Source of the DNA: Paludibacteraceae bacterium
Lineage (GTDB): Bacteria > Bacteroidota > Bacteroidia > Bacteroidales > Paludibacteraceae
Length of the DNA: 8,325 nt
Direction of reading: 5' to 3'
NCBI GenBank assembly: GCA_023227695.1
Contig: JALNVE010000140.1
Coordinates: 1 to 8,325, forward strand
In this document: in pieces, positions 1 to 4,239 of the stretch
How positions within the stretch are numbered: position 1 is the first letter of the stretch
How the letters are laid out: every line of letters begins with the position of its first letter
The notes under the pieces: generated by a model
What the model was told of the DNA's origin: nothing
Database searches by the model: none
The model's input: the letters and a program-made list of their open reading frames with translations, nothing else
Program-made: the position numbers and the translations under genes

Positions 1-2
1 AA

Positions 3-110
3 AACATCTTAAACTCGAGACCGAGGAAAAGATTAGGGTATATGACTCCTTTACAAAAATTTAAACAATTGACAAACTTGGATTTAAATGAGGTTGCATT
101 GTCCGCTTGA
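3..110 (+). CDS. IS30-family transposase, C-terminal fragment (partial at left edge)
   Basis: The first complete codon of this frame is at position 3. It gives 35 residues ending NEVALSA and a TGA stop at 108-110. The segment LNSRPRKRLGYMTPLQKF matches the extreme C-terminus of IS30-type DDE transposases, where a conserved N-x-R-P-R-K-x-L-G-[YF]-x-T-P-x-[EQ] stretch lies just after the catalytic glutamate region and a short tail ends in VAL-like residues. The enzyme would catalyse cut-and-copy movement of its own insertion sequence. Only the tail is visible, so it cannot be said whether the gene is intact, and the catalytic residues are outside the window. The right terminal inverted repeat should lie shortly after the stop, but cannot be identified without the left end. 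A competing frame (2-64) ends after 20 residues and has no recognisable motif. Family call is confident; intactness is unknown. Confidence 0.85.
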   Translation, partial: NILNSRPRKRLGYMTPLQKFKQLTNLDLNEVALSA

Positions 111-380
111 ATCCAGCTTTTATTATGTTTTGATGATAGGGTTTGGATGTCTTTTTGATCTTTTTTTTAGTAGAATGATCTTTTTTTGTTGGTTATATAG
201 CTTTTGAATATCAATATTTTATCCTTTATGATTATGTAAAGGTCAATTAGTTTTTCGTATGTGTTTTATTATTAGATGTTTATATCAAAGATTTTGTTGT
301 TGCAATTTTACAATATCGACATAAATCAATTTTATTTGGATAAGAAATTTGATTTTTATCTAAAAAATATTCTCAAAATA
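111..380. other. A/T-rich spacer, presumably including the right end of the IS30 element
   Basis: No reading frame of useful length was seen on either strand, and no RNA gene was recognised. The first tens of bases after the transposase stop should contain the insertion sequence's right inverted repeat, but without the left end its boundary cannot be drawn. A 12-base direct repeat TGATCTTTTTTT occurs at 156-167 and 176-187, 20 bp apart. It may simply reflect the T-rich composition. Confidence 0.5.
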
Positions 381-411
381 TTTGTTTGTTCAAAAAAACT
401 AACTACATTTG
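381..411 (+). promoter_or_regulatory. Bacteroidota-type promoter (candidate small RNA promoter)
   Basis: TTTG at 381-384 and TACATTTG at 404-411 are separated by exactly 19 bp. This matches the -33 (TTTG) and -7 (TAnnTTTG) consensus of the main sigma factor in Bacteroidota. A transcript would begin a few bases after 411. No start codon with a sensible frame follows before the terminator at 466-503, so the product would be a short non-coding RNA. In such A/T-rich DNA, chance matches are possible. Confidence 0.5.
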
Positions 412-415
412 TAAT

Positions 416-503
416 GCAAACAAAAACAGGTAGATTTTTCATAGTTAAGGTTTAGGTTAATTTGGAATTAAGGGAAGCTGTGAAGCCTCCCTTAATTTTT
501 TTT
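416..503 (+). ncRNA. candidate small RNA of about 85-90 nt
   Basis: This is inferred from a consensus promoter (381-411) followed by an intrinsic terminator (466-503). The 5' end is placed about 5 bases after the -7 element and is approximate. The first 50 nt are A/T-rich and lack an ATG-initiated frame, and the 3' half is the terminator hairpin with its U-tract, a common layout for bacterial small RNAs. No known RNA family was recognised. The alternative is that this is the 3' end of transcription leaving the upstream insertion sequence, and that the promoter match is coincidental. Confidence 0.35.
466..503 (+). terminator. intrinsic terminator upstream of mscL
   Basis: AATTAAGGGA (466-475) pairs perfectly with TCCCTTAATT (488-497). 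An A/C mismatch (476/487) and two more pairs (GC/GC) follow, closing a 6-base loop. A run of eight T (496-503) overlaps and follows the stem. It would end transcription coming from the insertion sequence or from the promoter at 381-411, and so isolates mscL from upstream read-through. Confidence 0.8.
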
Positions 504-695
504 ATACTCAGTTTTTCTTTGTCAATTGTTTTTGTCCGAAAGTTTAATGGACAACAATCTTTTTTGAATCTTTCAGCAAGAAGTGTCTCTTCGATGGTCA
601 TTAAGTAAAAAAACTAATTAAATGCGAGCTTTCATTTCTAATTTTAGATGAATAAAAAATAATGCATTATGTTTTTTACTAGATTTCTTCTTTTG
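504..695. other. non-coding spacer with an inverted repeat, upstream of the mscL promoter
   Basis: No convincing gene was seen. TTGTCC (532-537) and GGACAA (549-554) form an inverted repeat with an 11-base spacer. The symmetry continues outward, ATTGTT (525-530) against AACAAT (553-558), if a few T residues bulge. This could be a protein binding site or a weak hairpin. A 49-codon minus-strand frame (452-601) runs through it and through the terminator and is not considered a gene. Confidence 0.4.
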
Positions 696-726
696 TTTGT
701 TTCTTCTCTTTTTTCTACTAATTTTG
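696..726 (+). promoter_or_regulatory. mscL promoter, Bacteroidota consensus
   Basis: TTTG (696-699) and TAATTTTG (719-726) are separated by 19 bp, a full match to the -33/-7 consensus of the Bacteroidota primary sigma factor. Transcription would start around 730-735, leaving a leader of roughly 35 nt before the mscL ATG at 767. The leader is A/T-rich without a purine-rich Shine-Dalgarno sequence, as is usual in this phylum. Confidence 0.7.
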
Positions 727-766
727 TTGTTAAATTATCAATTATTCTTATTTAAATTAAAATGTT

Positions 767-1201
767 ATGAAAATACTGGATGAGTTTAAAGCCTTCGCTA
801 TGCGAGGAAATGTTGTAGATATGGCTGTCGGTGTCATCATTGGTGGAGCATTTGGAAAAATTGTTTCGTCTGTTGTAGCTGATATTATCATGCCTCCAAT
901 CGGTTTACTAGTGGGTGGTGTAAATTTCGTTGATTTGAAATGGCAGATGAAAGACGCTATTGTCGATCCTGTAACAAAAGATGTGATTACTCCTGCTGTG
1001 ACTTTGAATTACGGAAATTTCTTGCAGGTTACTTTCGATTTTTTAATCGTAGCAGTAGCCATTTTCTTATTCGTTAAATTGATTAATAGTTTGAACCGTA
1101 AGAAAGAAGAGGTTCCAGCTCCAGCACCTGCTGCTCCAGAACCAACAAAAGAAGAGGTTCTTTTGACAGAAATTCGTGACTTGTTGAAGGAGAAAAAATA
1201 A
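767..1201 (+). CDS. mscL: large-conductance mechanosensitive channel MscL
   Basis: MscL forms a homopentameric inner-membrane channel that opens under membrane tension and releases small solutes, protecting the cell from osmotic downshock. The 144-residue product is close to the usual family length (E. coli 136). The N-terminus MKILDEFKAFAMRGNVVDMA is the family signature amphipathic helix. The first membrane helix (about residues 16-48) carries the small-residue packing GVIIGGAFGKIV, ending in the conserved MPPIG turn. A periplasmic loop (about 52-82) follows, then the second helix (about 86-107), a basic NRKKEE segment, a Pro/Ala-rich linker (116-127) and the C-terminal amphipathic helix EEVLLTEIRDLLKEK that bundles the pentamer. 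The Pro/Ala linker is slightly longer than in E. coli. The start is the first ATG in frame, well placed behind the promoter at 696-726. The gene appears monocistronic and converges with a small minus-strand gene. Identification is secure. Confidence 0.97.
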   Translation: MKILDEFKAFAMRGNVVDMAVGVIIGGAFGKIVSSVVADIIMPPIGLLVGGVNFVDLKWQMKDAIVDPVTKDVITPAVTLNYGNFLQVTFDFLIVAVAIFLFVKLINSLNRKKEEVPAPAPAAPEPTKEEVLLTEIRDLLKEKK

Positions 1202-1344
1202 CAGGGAAGAAGGGAAAAAAATTCGTAAGGAAATGTTGTTTGGTTTGTTAAGAAGCTATTTCAATTTTCTACAAACTATTTATGTACAAAACCAAATTGT
1301 AGTTTGTGTTGATTCTTTTGAGTGTCTTTTTTTGCCTTTATTAT
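1202..1344. other. mscL 3' spacer with interleaved inverted repeats
   Basis: No convincing gene was seen. Short complementary segments occur in the transcript just after mscL: a TTTGGTTTGT segment near 1238-1247 against ACAAAACCAAA near 1284-1294, and ACAAACTA near 1271-1278 against TAGTTTGT a little downstream of it. They interleave, so only one hairpin could form at a time. No canonical hairpin plus T-tract terminator for mscL was found here. A 37-codon plus-strand frame (1233-1346) is probably chance. Confidence 0.35.
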
Positions 1345-1386
1345 GATTTTATTAGCTAGATAGCTTACTATCTTTCTCATAAAATC
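1345..1386. repeat. long interrupted palindrome between convergent genes
   Basis: GATTTTAT (1345-1352) pairs with ATAAAATC (1379-1386). Inside, after a symmetric 5/5 internal loop, AGATAG (1358-1363) pairs with CTATCT (1368-1373) across a CTTA loop. It sits directly against the stop codon of the small minus-strand gene and downstream of mscL. This is where a bidirectional transcription end or 3'-end-stabilising structure would be expected. Neither side has a proper T-tract, so it is not a textbook intrinsic terminator. Confidence 0.55.
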
Positions 1387-1560
1387 CTAACAATGGGTCA
1401 ATCTCCAAAGTAGGTAAAGTAATAATGCAAATGCAAATTTGAGACAATAAAGAAATGCATATCCGGCTGTTACCCAATGGACGGAACGTCCACCATCTGT
1501 GTAATCCGTGAAATATGTGGTTTCTTGAAAATTTGTTTTAATTCGTTGCGAAAAACTCAT
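1387..1560 (-). CDS. small single-helix membrane protein of unknown function (57 aa)
   Basis: The minus strand encodes 57 residues from ATG (1560-1558) to TAG (1389-1387). The first 30 or so residues are polar and begin MSFSQRIKTNFQETTYFTDY, continuing with TDGGRSVHW. They are followed by one long hydrophobic, aromatic-rich helix (about residues 31-53, including AFLYCLKFAFALLLYLLW) and a short RLTHC tail. This charge and hydrophobicity pattern is unlikely for a random frame in A/T-rich DNA, and the local base composition is more balanced than in the flanking spacers. No signal peptide cleavage site was seen, so it would be an inner-membrane protein with one span. It is divergent from aspS (128 bp between starts) and convergent with mscL. 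The family was not recognised and no function is proposed. The alternative is a spurious frame. Confidence 0.6.
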   Translation of the reverse strand: MSFSQRIKTNFQETTYFTDYTDGGRSVHWVTAGYAFLYCLKFAFALLLYLLWRLTHC

Positions 1561-1630
1561 ATCAAATTATTTAACGATAAAAATTAAATAGCTTCTAAGA
1601 ATTTTCAGTGAGTTTTATGTGAATAAATTA

Positions 1631-1638
1631 TAACTTTG
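1631..1638 (+). promoter_or_regulatory. aspS promoter -7 element
   Basis: TAACTTTG matches TAnnTTTG exactly and lies 50 bp before the aspS ATG. At the expected -33 distance there is no clean TTTG (only T-rich sequence around 1612-1616), so the upstream element is weak. The predicted leader is about 45 nt. Confidence 0.5.
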
Positions 1639-1688
1639 CATTCCGTTATCAGACAACGATTTTTTTCTTTTGAATTATATAATTAAAT

Positions 1689-3458
1689 ATGTATAGAACA
1701 AATACGTGCGGAGAATTGCGTATCGCTAGTGTCGGTCAAAATGTGACATTGGCAGGTTGGGTGCAACGTATCCGTAAAATGGGAGGTATGACATTCGTCG
1801 ACCTTCGTGATCGTTATGGTATTACTCAAATCGTTTTTAACGAAGAGACAGATGCTGATTTGTGCGGACGCGCTAATAAATTGGGACGTGAATTTGTAAT
1901 CCAAGTTCAGGGAACTGTAGCTGAGAGAAGTAGCAAAAACTCAAATATTCCTACTGGTGATGTGGAGCTGATTGCTAAGGACTTGGTTGTCCTTCATACT
2001 TCAGATGTTCCTCCTTTCACAATCAAGGACAATTCAGACGGTGGTGATGATATCCGTATGCAGTATCGTTATTTGGATTTGCGTCGTAATACAGTTCGTG
2101 AGAATTTGGAATTGCGTCATAAGATCGCGTTAGAGGTTAGAAACTTTCTGAACGAGCATCAGTTTCTTGAGGTTGAAACTCCTGTGTTGATCAAGTCAAC
2201 TCCAGAGGGTGCAAGAGACTTCGTTGTTCCTTCACGTATGAATCCGGGTGAGTTCTATGCTTTGCCTCAGTCTCCCCAATTGTTCAAACAACTTTTGATG
2301 GTTGCTGGTTTCGACCGTTATTTCCAAATCGCAAAATGTTTTCGTGATGAGGATTTGCGTGCTGACCGTCAGCCTGAGTTTACTCAGATAGATTGCGAAA
2401 TGTCATTCGTTGAGCAGGAAGATGTAATCGAAATGTTCGAAGGAATGATCAAGCATATATTTAAAATGGTGAAGGGTGTCGAGTTCTATGATCCGTTCCC
2501 TCGTATGACATGGCATGAGTGTATGCGCCTTTATGGTTCAGATAAACCAGATATGCGTTTCGGCATGACTTTCGTCGAGTTGAAGGATTTGACAGAAGGA
2601 CGCAACTTTTCTATATTTGACAGTGTTAATTTCGTTGTCGGAATCTGTGTTTCTGGTTGCGCTTCTTATACTCGTAAGCAGTTGGATGGTTTGACAGATT
2701 TCGTTAAACGTTCGCAGATCGGAGCAAAGGGTCTTGTTTATGTGAAGTATGAACAGGACGGTTCATTCAAATCAAGCGTGGATAAGTTCTATTCACAGGA
2801 CGATTTGAAGCTTTGGGCTGAGCGTTTTGGTGCAAAACCTGGCGACTTGATGCTTATACTTTGTGGCGACGACGCAAACAAGACTCGTAAACAGATGTGC
2901 GAACTTCGTTTGGAGATGGGAGAGCGTCTTGGCTTGAGAGACCGCAATATATTTGCTCCTCTTTGGGTTGTAGACTTCCCATTGTTTGAGTGGAGTGAAG
3001 AGGATCAGCGCTTTTACGCTATGCACCACCCATTCACTAGTCCAAAATTGGAAGATGTCCAATACTTGGATAGCGATCCTGGTCGTGTTCGTGCTAACGC
3101 ATACGATTTGGCAATGAACGGTGTTGAGCTGGGTGGTGGATCCATCCGTATCCATGACTCCGAGTTGCAGAACAAGATGTTTGAGCTTCTTGGTTTCACA
3201 CCTGAGCAGACTGAAGATCAGTTCGGATTCTTGATGGACGCCTTCCGTTACGGAGCACCGCCTCATGGAGGTTTGGCATTCGGTCTTGACCGTGTTACTT
3301 CAATGTTGGCAGGTTTGGATTCGATTCGTGATTGTATAGCATTCCCTAAGAATAACTCAGGTCGTGACGTGATGAACGATTCCCCATCAAAGATTGCCGA
3401 CGCTCAGTTGGACGAACTTTGCTTGAAGATCGATTTGGATAAGATAAATAATAAATAA
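1689..3458 (+). CDS. aspS: aspartyl-tRNA synthetase, bacterial type
   Basis: AspRS charges tRNA-Asp with aspartate using ATP, in the cytoplasm. The 589 residues match the length of bacterial-type enzymes. An OB-fold anticodon-binding domain opens the protein (about 1-105, with GWVQRIRKMGGMTFVDLRDR). The class II catalytic core begins at RYLDLRR (127-133). Motif 1 lies around FLEVETPVL (159-167), the aspartate-binding TPEGARDF (171-178) and QSPQLFKQLLM (194-204) follow, and motif 2 is CFRDEDLRADRQPEFTQID (217-235). The bacterial GAD insertion lies at about 290-420. The core resumes with MHHPFT (445-450), ELGGGSIRIHD (480-490) and motif 3 GLAFGLDR (528-535). ATG 1689 gives the expected N-terminus (the MYRTNTCGEL start is typical). 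Its codon use is richer in C and G at third positions than the downstream GH8 gene, as expected for a highly expressed gene. It appears monocistronic, with a -7 element upstream and a terminator at 3479-3510. Identification is secure. Confidence 0.98.
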   Translation: MYRTNTCGELRIASVGQNVTLAGWVQRIRKMGGMTFVDLRDRYGITQIVFNEETDADLCGRANKLGREFVIQVQGTVAERSSKNSNIPTGDVELIAKDLVVLHTSDVPPFTIKDNSDGGDDIRMQYRYLDLRRNTVRENLELRHKIALEVRNFLNEHQFLEVETPVLIKSTPEGARDFVVPSRMNPGEFYALPQSPQLFKQLLMVAGFDRYFQIAKCFRDEDLRADRQPEFTQIDCEMSFVEQEDVIEMFEGMIKHIFKMVKGVEFYDPFPRMTWHECMRLYGSDKPDMRFGMTFVELKDLTEGRNFSIFDSVNFVVGICVSGCASYTRKQLDGLTDFVKRSQIGAKGLVYVKYEQDGSFKSSVDKFYSQDDLKLWAERFGAKPGDLMLILCGDDANKTRKQMCELRLEMGERLGLRDRNIFAPLWVVDFPLFEWSEEDQRFYAMHHPFTSPKLEDVQYLDSDPGRVRANAYDLAMNGVELGGGSIRIHDSELQNKMFELLGFTPEQTEDQFGFLMDAFRYGAPPHGGLAFGLDRVTSMLAGLDSIRDCIAFPKNNSGRDVMNDSPSKIADAQLDELCLKIDLDKINNK

Positions 3459-3478
3459 GGTTTATTCCCAAATATCAA

Positions 3479-3510
3479 AGAGGCTGCTTTATTAAAGTAG
3501 CCTCTTTTTT
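3479..3510 (+). terminator. intrinsic terminator of aspS
   Basis: AGAGGCT (3479-3485) pairs with AGCCTCT (3499-3505). A G-T wobble and CTTT/AAAG extend the stem to 12 steps around a 3-base ATT loop. Six T (3505-3510) follow. It begins 20 bp after the aspS stop. The T-run can also pair with a downstream A-run in a second hairpin (3505-3528). Confidence 0.88.
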
Positions 3511-3536
3511 GCGCTTAGTCGCAAAAAAACTAGTTT

Positions 3537-3573
3537 GACTAATTAGACTAAAAACTCCCAAATAGACTAATTA
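3537..3573. repeat. GACTA direct repeats ahead of the exonuclease gene
   Basis: GACTAATTA occurs at 3537-3545 and 3565-3573, and TAGACTA at 3544-3550 and 3563-3569, giving three copies of GACTA in 37 bp. The last copy ends 10 bp before the -7 element at 3583-3590, in the position where a regulator could act on the promoter. This is observed repetition; the operator role is a guess. Confidence 0.35.
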
Positions 3574-3582
3574 AATTTTCTC

Positions 3583-3590
3583 TATCTTTG
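3583..3590 (+). promoter_or_regulatory. exonuclease gene -7 element
   Basis: TATCTTTG fits TAnnTTTG exactly. No TTTG is present at the proper -33 distance. Transcription would begin around 3595, very close to the ATG at 3612, leaving a leader of only about 15-20 nt. This supports ATG 3612 as the start rather than the in-frame TTG at 3588, which lies inside this element. Confidence 0.55.
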
Positions 3591-3611
3591 CCCTGTTTAA
3601 TAGCAAATCAC

Positions 3612-4103
3612 ATGGACAATTTTGCAGCAATTGATTTTGAGACAGCGAACGAACAACTTACCAGCGTATGTAGCGTTGGACTGATAGTTGTACGTGATGG
3701 GGTTGTGATGGATCGGTTTTACAGTTTGATTCAGCCCGAACCTAATTACTATACCTATTGGACAACGCGTGTTCATGGATTGACATTCGAAGACACTGCC
3801 AAAGCTTCCGTTTTTCCTGTTGTTTGGGAGAAAATTGCGCCTATGATTGAAGGTTTGCCTTTGGTGGCTCACAATAAGGCTTTTGATGAGAATTGTTTGA
3901 AGGCGGTATTTCGTACCTACGGGATGGATTATCCTGATTATGCTTTCTATTGTACTTTGTTGACCTCCAGAAAGAAACTGAAGAATTTACCCAACTATCA
4001 GTTACAGACGGTTGCTGCCTATTGTGGATATGAATTGTTTCAGCACCACCATGCTCTTTGCGATGCGGAAGCTTGCGCAGCCATTGCCTTAAAACTGTTA
4101 TAG
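3612..4103 (+). CDS. DEDDh-family 3'-5' exonuclease (DnaQ/exonuclease X-like)
   Basis: This small stand-alone exonuclease of 163 residues has the RNase T/DnaQ fold. It would remove nucleotides from 3' ends with two metal ions, probably in DNA repair or proofreading-like trimming. Exo I is AAIDFETAN with D8 and E10. Exo II is the AHNKAFDENCL region with D92. Exo III is the HHHALCDAEACA region with H146 and D151 (H-x4-D). All five catalytic residues are present. There are no extra domains (no polymerase-binding tail, BRCT or helicase part), so it is unlikely to be the true DNA polymerase III epsilon subunit although it is often annotated that way. ATG 3612 is preferred because the longer frame needs a TTG at 3588 that lies in the -7 element, and because the family starts shortly before the DFE motif. 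It appears to be a single-gene unit between the aspS terminator and the GH8 gene. The biological substrate is not evident. Confidence 0.93.
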   Translation: MDNFAAIDFETANEQLTSVCSVGLIVVRDGVVMDRFYSLIQPEPNYYTYWTTRVHGLTFEDTAKASVFPVVWEKIAPMIEGLPLVAHNKAFDENCLKAVFRTYGMDYPDYAFYCTLLTSRKKLKNLPNYQLQTVAAYCGYELFQHHHALCDAEACAAIALKLL

Positions 4104-4114
4104 TTATTGATGAA

Positions 4115-4145
4115 TAATAAAAATATTCTTTTCTTATTTTTATTA
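4115..4145 (+). terminator. A/T-only hairpin after the exonuclease gene (possible weak terminator)
   Basis: TAATAAAAATA (4115-4125) is a perfect inverted repeat of TATTTTTATTA (4135-4145) around the 9-base T-rich loop TTCTTTTCT. It starts 11 bp after the exonuclease stop. With no G:C pair the stem is weak. It may help end transcription or be a by-product of composition. Confidence 0.3.
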
Positions 4146-4158
4146 ACATAATAATTTA

Positions 4159-4186
4159 TATATTTGAAGTTGAATAAATATATTTG
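4159..4186 (+). promoter_or_regulatory. tandem -7 elements upstream of the GH8 gene
   Basis: TATATTTG occurs twice, at 4159-4166 and 4179-4186, 20 bp (two helical turns) apart. Each copy fits TAnnTTTG. Neither has a proper TTTG at the -33 position; the first has TTTT at 4137-4140. Transcription could start near 4172 or 4192, giving a leader of about 50-70 nt before ATG 4240. Confidence 0.45.
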
Positions 4187-4239
4187 ACCTTTAGCGGGTT
4201 TTAATAATAGGGTGTTTTTAGAATTAAACTATATAGCTT

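Noticed and set aside
2..64. Alternative C-terminal fragment in frame 2 (20 residues, ending FTKI)
   Set aside because: The overlapping frame 3 carries the clear IS30 transposase signature, so this frame is a shadow.
156..187. Repeated TGATCTTTTTTT as a possible CRISPR or repeat array
   Set aside because: There are only two copies of a T-rich 12-mer with an 8-base spacer, with no further units and no associated genes.
452..601. Minus-strand frame of 49 residues (begins MTIEETLLAERFKK)
   Set aside because: It reads straight through the intrinsic terminator hairpin and T-tract and the TTGTCC dyad, has no recognisable domain, and its lysine-rich tail is simply the A-rich complement of the T-tract.
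1233..1346. Plus-strand frame of 37 residues after mscL (begins MLFGLLRSYF)
   Set aside because: Hydrophobic composition is what T-rich DNA gives by chance; it overlaps interleaved inverted repeats and lacks a recognisable motif or promoter.
3588..3611. N-terminal extension of the exonuclease from a TTG at 3588
   Set aside because: The TTG lies within the -7 promoter element TATCTTTG, and the extension adds residues not expected before the DFE motif.
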